Program-made: the position numbers and the translations under genes
The notes under the pieces: generated by a model
Told to the model about the DNA's origin: nothing
Seen by the model: only the letters and a program-made list of their open reading frames with translations
Database searches by the model: none
Assembly: GCF_002979865.1 (NCBI RefSeq)
Contig: NZ_PCPZ01000001.1
Coordinates: forward strand, 62,001 to 126,000
From: Arthrobacter sp. MYb214
Lineage (GTDB): Bacteria; Actinomycetota; Actinomycetes; Actinomycetales; Micrococcaceae
Length of the DNA: 64,000 nt
Direction: 5' to 3'
In this document: one piece after another, positions 1-7,341 of the stretch
How positions within the stretch are numbered: position 1 is the stretch's first letter
How the letters are laid out: the number at the start of each line of letters is the position of its first letter

Positions 1-63
1 GGACTGCTGCTCCTGGATGCGAGCGAGCAGGATGGTGCATGGCGGAATCTGGGTTGCGGTCAT
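1..63 (-). CDS. 5' end of an unidentified gene divergent from soxR (partial)
   Basis: An ATG on the minus strand at 63-61 opens a frame that runs off the left edge with no stop (21 codons visible, beginning MTATQIPP). A GAAAGG ribosome-binding site lies about 8 nt upstream. The short intergenic region it shares with soxR contains a near-consensus SoxR box, so it is a plausible SoxR target. Too little is visible to assign a product. Confidence 0.5.
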   Translation of the reverse strand, partial: MTATQIPPCTILLARIQEQQS

Positions 64-102
64 GAGTTGGCCTTTCGTAGAAGTTCATACGACAGCCAAC
101 AG

Positions 103-120
103 GCTCCAGCTAACTTGAGG
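103..120. promoter_or_regulatory. SoxR operator (SoxR box)
   Basis: This 18-bp stretch matches the enterobacterial soxS operator CCTCAAGTTAACTTGAGG at 15 of 18 positions; the right half, AACTTGAGG, is perfect. It lies between two divergent genes, one of them soxR. SoxR-family activators bind such palindromes within over-long promoter spacers, so autoregulation and control of the left-hand gene are likely. Confidence 0.75.
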
Positions 121-150
121 TCAAGCGGCCGGACCTGAATAATTCCTCAT

Positions 151-660
151 ATGACATCCTCCAGCCAGTCCGCAGTTCCAACAAGGAAAAGCCAATTAGG
201 CATCGGGGATCTCGCTCGGCGCGCGGGGGTATCAGTGGCGGCGATCAGGTACTACGAGTCGCGGAACCTGATTTTCTCCACGCGGACCAACGGGAACATG
301 CGCGTGTTCCCCAAGCACACGCTGCGCAGGCTGGCGATTATCGCTGCTGGCCAGCGCGTGGGCCTGACCCTGGCTGAAATCGCCGGCACGTTGGGCGAGC
401 TGCCCGAGGACCGGGCGCCACGGCAGAACGAATGGGAACAGCTCAGCATGCATTGGAAGAAGATCATCGATCGCCGCATGCTGCAGCTCGAATCGCTGCG
501 GGATTCGCTGGATGGATGCATCGGCTGCGGATGCCTGTCGATCAAGAATTGCTCGCTGGTCAACCCCGGAGACGAGGCCGCCGCGGAAGGCGAAGGCTCT
601 CGCTGGATCCGCAAACTCGATGCGAACTCCAACCACGGGGTTACCGGCGCCGTGGAGTGA
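151..660 (+). CDS. soxR: Redox-sensitive transcriptional activator SoxR (MerR family)
   Basis: This 169-residue protein has an N-terminal MerR winged helix-turn-helix (about residues 15-85, with the family signature around AIRYYESRNL), a dimerisation helix, and a cysteine cluster at C123, C126, C128 and C134. The CX2CXCX5C spacing equals that of the [2Fe-2S] ligands of E. coli SoxR (119/122/124/130). In actinobacteria SoxR usually senses redox-cycling compounds and activates a few oxidoreductase or efflux genes rather than soxS. The start at 151 has no obvious Shine-Dalgarno sequence. A SoxR box lies 31-48 nt upstream. The 3' end overlaps the convergent response regulator by 20 bp. Confidence 0.93.
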   Translation: MTSSSQSAVPTRKSQLGIGDLARRAGVSVAAIRYYESRNLIFSTRTNGNMRVFPKHTLRRLAIIAAGQRVGLTLAEIAGTLGELPEDRAPRQNEWEQLSMHWKKIIDRRMLQLESLRDSLDGCIGCGCLSIKNCSLVNPGDEAAAEGEGSRWIRKLDANSNHGVTGAVE

Positions 661-1317
661 CGATTCCGCCCTGATAGGCAATCAGGGCGGCCTCCACGCG
701 GTTGCGGGCACCGAGCTTGAGCAGGATCGCGGTCATATGCCCCTTGACTGTCGCCTCGGTGAGCACCAGCCGGGCGGCAATCTCCGCATTGGACAGGCTC
801 TGGCCCACCAGCGCCAAGACCTCGCGTTCGCGCACGGTCAAGCCGTGGACCAGGGACCGGGCCCGGGACTGCGCGGCGGTGTCGATCCCGCGCACCTTGT
901 CGATCACCCTCCGGGCAATGCGCGGGGAGAGCGCTGCTGCGCCTTCGGCCACCGCGTGGATGGCGCCAAGCAGTTCCTCGGGTCCCGAGCTCTTGAGCAT
1001 GAATCCGCAGGCTCCGCCGGACATGGCCCGGTCGATGTATTCCTCCTCACCGAAGGTGGTCAGGACCAGCACCTTGGTTTCCGGAGCCTGGCCCAGGATG
1101 GCTTCCATGGCTCCCAGTCCGTCGAGCTGCGGCATGCGGATATCCATCAGGATCACCGAGGGGTCCAGGCGCGCGGCCAGTTCGATGGCGCGCACCCGTT
1201 CTCCGCTTCCCCGGCAATGAAGATGCCCGGGTCGCTGGACAGGATCGCGCGCAGCCCGGCGCGGATCAGCGCATCGTCATCCACTAGCAGGACGCTGACG
1301 GGGGTGTCCATGCTCAT
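641..1317 (-). pseudogene. NarL/LuxR-family response regulator with a frameshift in the receiver domain
   Basis: The minus strand encodes a NarL-type regulator in two frames. From ATG 1317 (AAAGGA ribosome-binding site, 16 bp after the kinase stop) the frame gives the receiver start with the acidic cluster LLVDDD and runs to AENG at about 1196. The rest, from RAIELAARLDP through the phospho-acceptor region LMDIRMP, the linker and a LuxR helix-turn-helix (LTVREREVLALV, then NAEIAARLVLTEATVKGHM), continues in another frame to 641. One extra G in the GGG at 1195-1197 would join them into about 225 residues. The gene pairs with the upstream kinase. Either the gene is broken in this strain or the base is a sequencing error; the upstream frame reaches a stop within about 15 codons. 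Confidence 0.82.
666..690. terminator. Inverted repeat at the soxR / response-regulator convergence
   Basis: A 10-bp perfect stem (CCGCCCTGAT / ATCAGGGCGG) with a 5-nt loop lies in the last codons of the minus-strand response regulator, just past the soxR stop. It has no T-run. It could terminate soxR transcription or be a coding coincidence. Confidence 0.4.
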
Positions 1318-1332
1318 CTGCAGTTCCTTTGG

Positions 1333-2682
1333 CTAGCCGGCGGGGTAGAGGTGGTCGGTGGAAACCAGTACGTTTTCGGTGAAGCACAGGCGGAACATCT
1401 CGCTGCCCAGATCCAGCAGCCCGGTCCGGGCCGCATAGTAGCGGCACTGCGCATCCCCTGGCGGTGCCGGCTCGTCGATCACGGGAAGCGGCTCATCCAG
1501 GCCCGGGGCGTGGACCAGCGAAGCAACCTGCCGTGCGTCCATGCCCACCGAGAGCTTCTGGAAGTCCGAGGGGTGCGGGGCGGTGGCCTGGTAGGTGGCA
1601 TGCTGCAACAGCAGCAGGGCCGCGGCAATCACCGTGACGGCGAGGGCCGGCATCAGCACCAGCATCGAGGTGCTCGTGCGCTTCACCGGCGGCTGCACCC
1701 CGGCAGGCGCCTGGCGCGGGGATGCCTGGGCAATGGAAGCGCGCAGTTCGAAACGCTCCTTGGTGCGGTGCACCGCCAGCGAGCCTCCGGCAGCTTCGAG
1801 GGTGCCGCGCAGCGAAGCTATCCCGGTGGCCCCAACCCGGCTGGGAAGCAGGGGGCCATGCAGCGGATTGGAAATGCTCAGCACCGCCTGCTCCGAGCGC
1901 GTATCGAGCTCGAGGTCCACCTCGGCGTGCGGCGCGTACTTCGCCGCATTGGTCAACGCCTCCTGGGCCACCTGGCGCAGCACCGCGGCCCGCCGGATGG
2001 ACCCGGGAGCCTGGGGCGAGGGGCCCTTCCGGGAGAAATTGATCTTCATGCCCTTGGCCCGGGCCTGTTCGACCAGCTGCTCCAGCGATGAACCTGCCGG
2101 GCCCAGCGGCGCTTGTTCGCCGTCCTCGTGCAGCACCCAGATGATCTGGTGCAGATGCTCGATGGACTCATCGGCCTGCTCGCGGATCCGCTTTGCCTGT
2201 TCGTAGGCCGGCATGCCCTGTTCCAAGGACACCTGCAGCCCGCCGGTGGACAGCGCCAGCAGCGCCAGATCATGGCCCAGCTGGTCATGCATGGCTTCGG
2301 CAATGCGCGCCCTTTCCCGCAGCTCGGCTTGCACCACCACATGCCGGCGCTCCTGGCTGCGGAACAGCACCGCATTGCGCCGCGCCCGGCCCGCCCACCA
2401 GGGCAGCAGTGCAAAGAGCACCAGGCCGGTAAGGATATTCAGTGCGAAGGCCAGCAGGCTCAGGTGCGAGGACCATGCCAGCGTCACCCCGGAGGCCAGC
2501 GTCCCTGCCCCGAGGGCCAGCAATCCATGGGCCAGCGCGGAAACATGCCGTCCGGCCAGGTAGCTGCAGGCCGCGGCCAGGGGAGCGAGCACAACCCAGG
2601 CCCCGTTCGTGGAGATGGGAACCAGGTAGGCGCACAGGGCCAGCAGCAGCAACAGGACCGGCTGCTTCCACGAGGTAGTCAT
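1333..2682 (-). CDS. Sensor histidine kinase (HisKA_3 type) with a C-terminal membrane-anchored extracytoplasmic domain
   Basis: From ATG 2682 this is 449 residues. Residues 5-100 hold about four transmembrane segments. A HisKA_3 dimerisation domain follows with phospho-acceptor H132 in EAMHDQLGHD, then an HATPase_c domain with N245 and a glycine box near G285-G288. Unusually, a further transmembrane helix (about 340-360) and about 90 more residues follow. These start LSVGMDARQVASLV, which resembles SmpA/BamE-like folds, and include two cysteines. The partner regulator lies 16 bp downstream. The divergent ABC exporter suggests a LiaRS- or DesKR-like envelope or antibiotic response. A longer frame reaching 2832 lacks a ribosome-binding site and covers the divergent promoter region, so the shorter start is preferred. 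Confidence 0.85.
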   Translation of the reverse strand: MTTSWKQPVLLLLLALCAYLVPISTNGAWVVLAPLAAACSYLAGRHVSALAHGLLALGAGTLASGVTLAWSSHLSLLAFALNILTGLVLFALLPWWAGRARRNAVLFRSQERRHVVVQAELRERARIAEAMHDQLGHDLALLALSTGGLQVSLEQGMPAYEQAKRIREQADESIEHLHQIIWVLHEDGEQAPLGPAGSSLEQLVEQARAKGMKINFSRKGPSPQAPGSIRRAAVLRQVAQEALTNAAKYAPHAEVDLELDTRSEQAVLSISNPLHGPLLPSRVGATGIASLRGTLEAAGGSLAVHRTKERFELRASIAQASPRQAPAGVQPPVKRTSTSMLVLMPALAVTVIAAALLLLQHATYQATAPHPSDFQKLSVGMDARQVASLVHAPGLDEPLPVIDEPAPPGDAQCRYYAARTGLLDLGSEMFRLCFTENVLVSTDHLYPAG

Positions 2683-2822
2683 GATCAACATGCTACGCAG
2701 AATCGGCGCAGCCAGACACCGACCAAGGTAGGGGTTCGGGGCCGCGCGTTGGCCGACTTCCAGCCGGTGCGCGGCGGCCCGGGCGAATCCTAGGGTTGAG
2801 CGCAGAACCAAAGGAGCACACC

Positions 2823-3746
2823 ATGATCGCACTTGAAGCGCTGAGCAAGGACTTCGGCGCCACCCGGGCCGTCAATGCGCTGACCGCCACCATAGAACGC
2901 GGGCAGGTGACCGGATTCCTCGGACCCAACGGGGCCGGCAAATCGACCACCATGCGGATGATCCTCGGACTGGACGCGCCCAGCAGCGGGCGGGCACTGG
3001 TCAATTCGGTTCCCTACGCGCAGCTGCGCTACCCGCTGCAGGTTCTCGGAGCGCACATCTGCGGCACGGCGGGGCACCCGGGGCACACCCCGCGCACCTT
3101 CCTCGCATCCCTGGCGCAAAGCAACCGGATCCCGGCAACCCGGGTGGATGAGGTGCTGGCCGACGTCGGGCTGCAGTCCGTGGGCGCCCAGCGGATCGGC
3201 GGATTCTCGCTGGGCATGCGCCAGCGCCTGGGCATCGCCGCGGCGCTGCTGGGCGACCCCGAGATCCTGGTCCTGGACGAGCCGATGAACGGGCTGGACG
3301 CCGAAGGGATCGTCTGGATCAGGCAGCTGCTGCGCGCCCGGGCGGATCGCGGCGGGACCGTCTTCGTCTCCAGCCACCTGATGAGCGAGGTGCAGCAGGT
3401 CGCGGACCAGCTGATCCTGATCGGCCGCGGAGAGCTGATCGCCCAAGCCCCCACCAGGGAGCTGATCAGGCAATTCACCCAGCAGGTCATTACGGTGCGC
3501 TCGCCGCAGCTCGCGGCGCTCGCCGGGCTCCTGCAGCAACAGGGCATCGAGCTGAACACTGCCGAGGACCGGCTGGAGGTCATCGGCCTGCCGCTGGAGA
3601 ATATCGGCGCGCTGGCCTTCGCCCATGGCATCGAGTTGCATGAACTGAGCGTTGCCCACGGATCGCTGGAAAACGCCTACAACCAATTGACGCATGGCAT
3701 GGTGGAGTACTCCGCCGAATCAGCTAGGGGAGCGGGAAGCAAATGA
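2823..3746 (+). CDS. ABC transporter ATP-binding protein
   Basis: This 307-residue cytoplasmic ATPase powers the permease encoded next to it. It has Walker A GPNGAGKS (about residues 38-45), the ABC signature SLGMRQRLG, Walker B ILVLDEP, and an H-loop in FVSSHLMSE. The C-terminal part resembles drug- or bacitracin-type exporter ATPases. The start at 2823 is set by an AAAGGAG ribosome-binding site 8 nt upstream; an in-frame ATG at 2796 has none. The stop overlaps the permease start by 4 bp (ATGA), implying translational coupling. The gene is divergent from the sensor kinase, a common arrangement for kinase-controlled envelope exporters. Confidence 0.93.
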   Translation: MIALEALSKDFGATRAVNALTATIERGQVTGFLGPNGAGKSTTMRMILGLDAPSSGRALVNSVPYAQLRYPLQVLGAHICGTAGHPGHTPRTFLASLAQSNRIPATRVDEVLADVGLQSVGAQRIGGFSLGMRQRLGIAAALLGDPEILVLDEPMNGLDAEGIVWIRQLLRARADRGGTVFVSSHLMSEVQQVADQLILIGRGELIAQAPTRELIRQFTQQVITVRSPQLAALAGLLQQQGIELNTAEDRLEVIGLPLENIGALAFAHGIELHELSVAHGSLENAYNQLTHGMVEYSAESARGAGSK

Positions 3747-4537
3747 GCACGCTGCAGATCAAAGAGTCCGCATCCGGATACCTGGGCGCAGAGCTGCTGG
3801 CGGCGGCCCGCGCCGAGGCCGCTAAATTCTTCGGGCTGCGGTCGCTGCTCTGGCTTTATGCCTTGGGAATCGCATTGTCCATCGCCCTGGGGTGGCTGCT
3901 GGGTGCCAGTGCGAAAGCCAGCGGGGACAATGGCTTCGACGCGGCGATGCCTGCCCCGCTGATGGTTTTCGCAACCCTGCAATTCGGCCAGTTGTTCTTC
4001 GCTGCCGCCGCGGCCCTGCACATCACCAGCGAGTACTCCAGCGGCACCATCACCACCTCCTTGCAAGCGGTACCGCGCCGCGGGCTGCTGCTGGCAGCGA
4101 AGGCGCTGCTGCTCTCCGGGCTCGGTTTCGCTGCCGGAGTGGCGTTGATCGGCGTGGGCACCATTCCGGCAGCGCTCAGCGCGGGGCCGTACGGTACCTT
4201 CACCTTCTCCGATCTGGTTTCGGCCTGCCTGGGCGCCGGAACCTACCTGGCGCTGCTGAGCTTGATGGTGCTCGGGCTCGGGTTGCTGTGCCGGAACTCG
4301 GCCGGGGCAATCGTCTCGGCGATCATGCTGGTCATCGGGCTGCCGCAGATCCTGCAGCTGATTCCTTTCCAGTGGGTGCAGACGGTGGCCGACTACCTGC
4401 CCAGCAATGCGGCGACGTTCATGGCCACCGGCGCCACCGAACCCTATGGGCCGGCAGCCGCGCTGCTGGTGCTGGCAGGCTGGGCGGTGGCCCTGCTCGG
4501 AGCCGGATATGTTTCGCTGAAGCTGCGCGACGCCTAG
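3743..4537 (+). CDS. ABC-2 type transporter permease
   Basis: This 264-residue integral membrane protein has about six hydrophobic segments (first near residues 35-55, last near 240-260) and the general pattern of ABC-2 permeases. It begins on the ATGA overlap with the ATPase gene, so the two form one exporter. The substrate cannot be read from sequence. Neighbouring two-component genes suggest a peptide antibiotic or an envelope-stress-related compound. A strong hairpin follows the stop. Confidence 0.88.
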   Translation: MSTLQIKESASGYLGAELLAAARAEAAKFFGLRSLLWLYALGIALSIALGWLLGASAKASGDNGFDAAMPAPLMVFATLQFGQLFFAAAAALHITSEYSSGTITTSLQAVPRRGLLLAAKALLLSGLGFAAGVALIGVGTIPAALSAGPYGTFTFSDLVSACLGAGTYLALLSLMVLGLGLLCRNSAGAIVSAIMLVIGLPQILQLIPFQWVQTVADYLPSNAATFMATGATEPYGPAAALLVLAGWAVALLGAGYVSLKLRDA

Positions 4538-4546
4538 CCGCAGGCA

Positions 4547-4593
4547 GCGCACAGCGGGGTATCGGGCGTGATGCCCGATACCCCGCTGTGCGC
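4547..4593. terminator. Bidirectional hairpin terminator
   Basis: A perfect 21-bp inverted repeat with a 5-nt loop (gtgat) lies between two converging units, the ABC exporter (+) and the ohrR-ohr-doxX operon (-). There is no long T-run, but stem length and position fit a shared terminator. Confidence 0.85.
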
Positions 4594-4608
4594 ACGTGGC
4601 TGGCGTTG

Positions 4609-5046
4609 CTAGGCCTTGGACCGAAGCTGGGCCCGGTCGCGCCATGCGGCGGTGCTCCACAGGGCGAGCGCTACCAGCGCTGGCTGGAAGAAGAGCCGGG
4701 CAAGCCGTTTCCCGTCGGTGTCCAGGCCGAACGCATCGCGTCCCTCCTGCCACTGGGCGAGATTGCCGGGGAACACCGCGACGAAGAAGAGCGCGGCGAT
4801 CCAGCCCACGGCGACCCGCTTCTTGAGCAGCGCCAGCAAGGAAAGTCCCAGGCCGATTTCGGCGACACCGGAAAGGATGACCGTCAGGTCCGGATCCAGC
4901 GGGACGAAGTCCGGGACCTGGGCGCGGAATTCCTCGCGGGCAAAGCTCAGGTGGCTGACCCCGGCGAAGCCCAGGAATGCCCCGAGCGCACTCCGTGCAC
5001 CGTGCCGGGCGATTCCCAGGGGTTTCGCCGCGGGAGACCTAGTCAT
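4609..5046 (-). CDS. DoxX-like small membrane protein
   Basis: This 145-residue protein has about four transmembrane segments. It begins MTRSPAAKPLG and continues with the glycine-rich first helix (LGAFLGFAGVSHLS) typical of DoxX-family proteins, followed by a second helix with VILSGVAEIGLGLS. Its ATG overlaps the ohr stop by 8 bp, so translation is coupled to ohr. DoxX proteins are linked to thiol or oxidative-stress membrane complexes in some actinobacteria. The operon context supports a role in peroxide stress, but its activity is unknown. Confidence 0.8.
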   Translation of the reverse strand: MTRSPAAKPLGIARHGARSALGAFLGFAGVSHLSFAREEFRAQVPDFVPLDPDLTVILSGVAEIGLGLSLLALLKKRVAVGWIAALFFVAVFPGNLAQWQEGRDAFGLDTDGKRLARLFFQPALVALALWSTAAWRDRAQLRSKA

Positions 5047-5461
5047 CGCTGACGCTGACCAGGACATCGATGTTGCCGCGGGTGGCGTTGGAGTAGGGGC
5101 AGACCTGGTGGGCCGCGTCAGCCAGTTCCTGGGCCAGCGCAGGTTCCATGCCGGGAATGATGACTTCCAGCTCAACCGAGAGCTTGAACCCGTTCTCTCC
5201 CTCGCGGTTCAGGTGGACTCGGCCTCCGACGCTGGAGTCCTCGATCTTGACCTTGCGGCCACGCGCCACCATATTCAATGCCGAGTGGAAGCAGGCGGCG
5301 TAGCCCGCGGCGAACAGCTGTTCCGGGTTGGTACCGGCTCCCGAACCGCCCAGTTCTGCCGGGGAGGCCAGGGCCAGATCGAGCTTGCCGTCCGGGGTCT
5401 GGACGCGGCCTTCGCGGCCTTGGCCGGTGGACAGGGATTCAGCGGTGTACAGGGTTTCCAT
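5039..5461 (-). CDS. ohr: Organic hydroperoxide resistance protein Ohr (OsmC family peroxidase)
   Basis: This 140-residue cytosolic protein is of normal Ohr length and reduces organic and fatty-acid hydroperoxides through a cysteine pair. C57 lies in AAGYAACFHSA and C121 in VCPYSNATRGN, both in the conserved Ohr context, with R18 and E48 available for the catalytic salt bridge. The start METLYTAES is preceded by GAAAGG. The regulator ohrR lies immediately upstream on the same strand, and the doxX-like gene overlaps its 3' end. Confidence 0.95.
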   Translation of the reverse strand: METLYTAESLSTGQGREGRVQTPDGKLDLALASPAELGGSGAGTNPEQLFAAGYAACFHSALNMVARGRKVKIEDSSVGGRVHLNREGENGFKLSVELEVIIPGMEPALAQELADAAHQVCPYSNATRGNIDVLVSVSDD

Positions 5462-5495
5462 GAAACTGCCTTTCGATGAGGGGGAAATCTGGTAG

Positions 5496-5948
5496 CTATT
5501 GTCCGGAGGCTTGGTCCGGAGCGGGGATTTGCTGCATGGAGGCGGTGATGCGGTGCAGGGATGCCAGCAGCTCTTTGGCGTTTTCCATATCCGACAACCC
5601 GGTGCCGCAGGCAATCTGCGCCGGGATATGCGCCAGTTCCTTGCGCAGGGATACGCCAGCGGGGGTCAGGCGGACGTTGACGACGCGGCTGTCCTGGTCA
5701 TCGCGTTGGCGTTCGATGAAGTCCTTTTGTTCCAGCCGGCGCAGCAGCGGGGACAGGGTCCCGGAGTCCAGCTGGAGCATCTCGCCGATTTCGCGCACCG
5801 GCTTATCGCCTTCGGACCACAGTGCGACAAGCACCAGGTACTGGGTGTAAGTCAGCTGCCAAGGGGCGAGCAGCTCGGTATATGCGCGGGTGGTGGCCCG
5901 GCTGGCCGAGTAGAGGGAGAAGCACACCATGTCGTCAACTATTGCCAT
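5496..5948 (-). CDS. ohrR: MarR-family organic peroxide sensor OhrR
   Basis: This 150-residue protein has a winged helix-turn-helix (about residues 45-110, with QLDSGTLSPLLRRLEQKDFI and the wing DDQDSRVV). The N-terminal cysteine in VCFSLYSASR matches the peroxide-sensing Cys15 of B. subtilis OhrR. Tyrosines in the adjacent helix (YTELL, LTYTQYL) match those that hydrogen-bond the sensor thiolate in the family. It precedes ohr on the same strand and lies just downstream of a 25-bp palindrome that is very probably its own operator. The ATG at 5948 lacks a clear ribosome-binding site; the second Met, at residue 7, is an alternative start. Confidence 0.92.
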   Translation of the reverse strand: MAIVDDMVCFSLYSASRATTRAYTELLAPWQLTYTQYLVLVALWSEGDKPVREIGEMLQLDSGTLSPLLRRLEQKDFIERQRDDQDSRVVNVRLTPAGVSLRKELAHIPAQIACGTGLSDMENAKELLASLHRITASMQQIPAPDQASGQ

Positions 5949-5958
5949 GGAATAATGA

Positions 5959-5983
5959 TTGCACGCAATTCAATTGTGCGCAA
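5959..5983. promoter_or_regulatory. OhrR operator palindrome
   Basis: Two 12-bp arms (TTGCACGCAATT / AATTGTGCGCAA) flank a single central C and match at 10 of 12 positions. The site ends 11 bp before the ohrR start. Known OhrR operators are AT-rich palindromes with an AATT core, as here. It would repress the ohrR-ohr-doxX operon until organic peroxide oxidises the OhrR cysteine. Confidence 0.75.
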
Positions 5984-6167
5984 CTTAAATTATCGATTCG
6001 CCAGGCGTGGCGCTGCGCGGACCGCAGGACGGGGGCTTTGAATTCGAGCCGGACCGGCACTGGAATCGGGGGACAGTGACGGGCCGGAGCACCGGCAGGG
6101 ATCTTGTCCCGCCGGCTGATGGGGGCATGTTTCGCGCCCTTGCGTTGGCGTCGCTAAGCTGGGATCC

Positions 6168-6608
6168 ATGAGCATCGGCAACTACCTGGCGAAGGCCGGA
6201 GGGCGCACCTGCCCCCGCCTGGCGGTAGTCCGCTCGCTGCTGCTGATCAGCGCGGTGCTTTTCGGCTTGTTCTCGATGCATGTGATGCATCATGGAGCCT
6301 CGGCGCAATCCCCGGCCCCAGCCCCGGTCGCGCAGGCGCATCCGGCTCACACCCAGCCCGCGCACCATGCTCCGCCAGCCGATGCGGGCGGCGGGGAGCA
6401 GGGCTGTACCGACTGCCCGATGGGCCATGAGATGGCCGCCGCCGGTTGCGTCTTGGCGTTGCTGGCCATGCTGCTGTTCCTGCAGCCGCCGCAGACCGTA
6501 GCCGTTCTCCGGGCGGTGTTCCCGCTGACCTTGTGCGTGGCATCGGAACTGCGGGGGATCGCGCCGGATAAACCTGATCTGGTTGCGTTGGGGATCTGCC
6601 GAACGTGA
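6168..6608 (+). CDS. DUF6153 family membrane protein, His-rich
   Basis: This 146-residue protein has two hydrophobic segments (about 22-42 and 92-110) separated by a His/Pro/Ala-rich loop containing HVMHHG, HPAHTQPAHH and the motif CTDCPMGHEMAAAGC. This arrangement is typical of DUF6153, a family of unknown function. The histidines and paired cysteines suggest metal binding at the outer face. DUF305 and CueP-like genes directly downstream support a copper-related role (inference). Confidence 0.75.
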   Translation: MSIGNYLAKAGGRTCPRLAVVRSLLLISAVLFGLFSMHVMHHGASAQSPAPAPVAQAHPAHTQPAHHAPPADAGGGEQGCTDCPMGHEMAAAGCVLALLAMLLFLQPPQTVAVLRAVFPLTLCVASELRGIAPDKPDLVALGICRT

Positions 6609-6701
6609 GAACTTGGCCGGTCGATGCACTGGCCTCCAGCTAGTTCCAGCGCCGCCGCAGGCGTACGCCGCTCACGTTCCAGATCCACTAGGAGAATCAC
6701 C

Positions 6702-7307
6702 ATGAACAAGCAGACCCTCATTTCCAGCGCCCTCGTACTGGGTGCAACGCTCGCCCTCGCCGGATGCGCAGGGGAACCAGCAAGCACCGAGGCGCCGAGC
6801 GCCTCGGCCTCCGGTTCGCATTCCGGGCATTCCATGGACCAGTCCGCGTCGGCCAACGACGCCGATATGGCCTTCGCCGCGGGCATGAAGGTGCACCACG
6901 AACAGGCGATCGAGATGTCCGGCATCCTGCTGGGCAAATCCGGGATTCCCGCCGAGGTGGCATCCCTGGCCGAAAGGATCCAGGCTGCGCAAGGCCCGGA
7001 GATCGAACGCATGGACCGCTGGCTTTCCGAGTGGAATATGTCCGGCGGGATGGATCACGGGAGTATGGACCACGGCGACGGGATGGTCCCGGAAGAGGGG
7101 ATCAAGGCGCTGGAAGACGCGACCGGCTCCGACGCTGCCCGGCTCTTTCTCGAGCAGATGATCATGCACCACGAAGGCGCCGTGGAGATGTCCAAGACCG
7201 AGATCAGCGAGGGAAGCTACCCGGCGGCCCTCGACCTGGCCCAGCAGATCGTTGATTCCCAGACCAGGGAAATCAATGAGATGAAGCAGCTGCTTGAGAC
7301 GCTGTAG
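6702..7307 (+). CDS. DUF305 domain-containing lipoprotein
   Basis: This 201-residue exported protein has a lipobox (ALAGC, Cys22), a Ser/Ala/His linker and a DUF305 domain. Two copies of the ferritin-like motif are visible, MKVHHEQAIEMSG and MIMHHEGAVEMSK, with a Met/His-rich insert (SGGMDHGSMDHGDGM) between them. DUF305 proteins often accompany copper resistance genes. The start is fixed by AGGAGA 8 nt before ATG 6702. It lies in a co-oriented trio with the DUF6153 and CueP-like genes. Confidence 0.9.
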   Translation: MNKQTLISSALVLGATLALAGCAGEPASTEAPSASASGSHSGHSMDQSASANDADMAFAAGMKVHHEQAIEMSGILLGKSGIPAEVASLAERIQAAQGPEIERMDRWLSEWNMSGGMDHGSMDHGDGMVPEEGIKALEDATGSDAARLFLEQMIMHHEGAVEMSKTEISEGSYPAALDLAQQIVDSQTREINEMKQLLETL

Positions 7308-7341
7308 CCCGGAATTGGAGACAGGAAGGTTGGGAGTGGCC

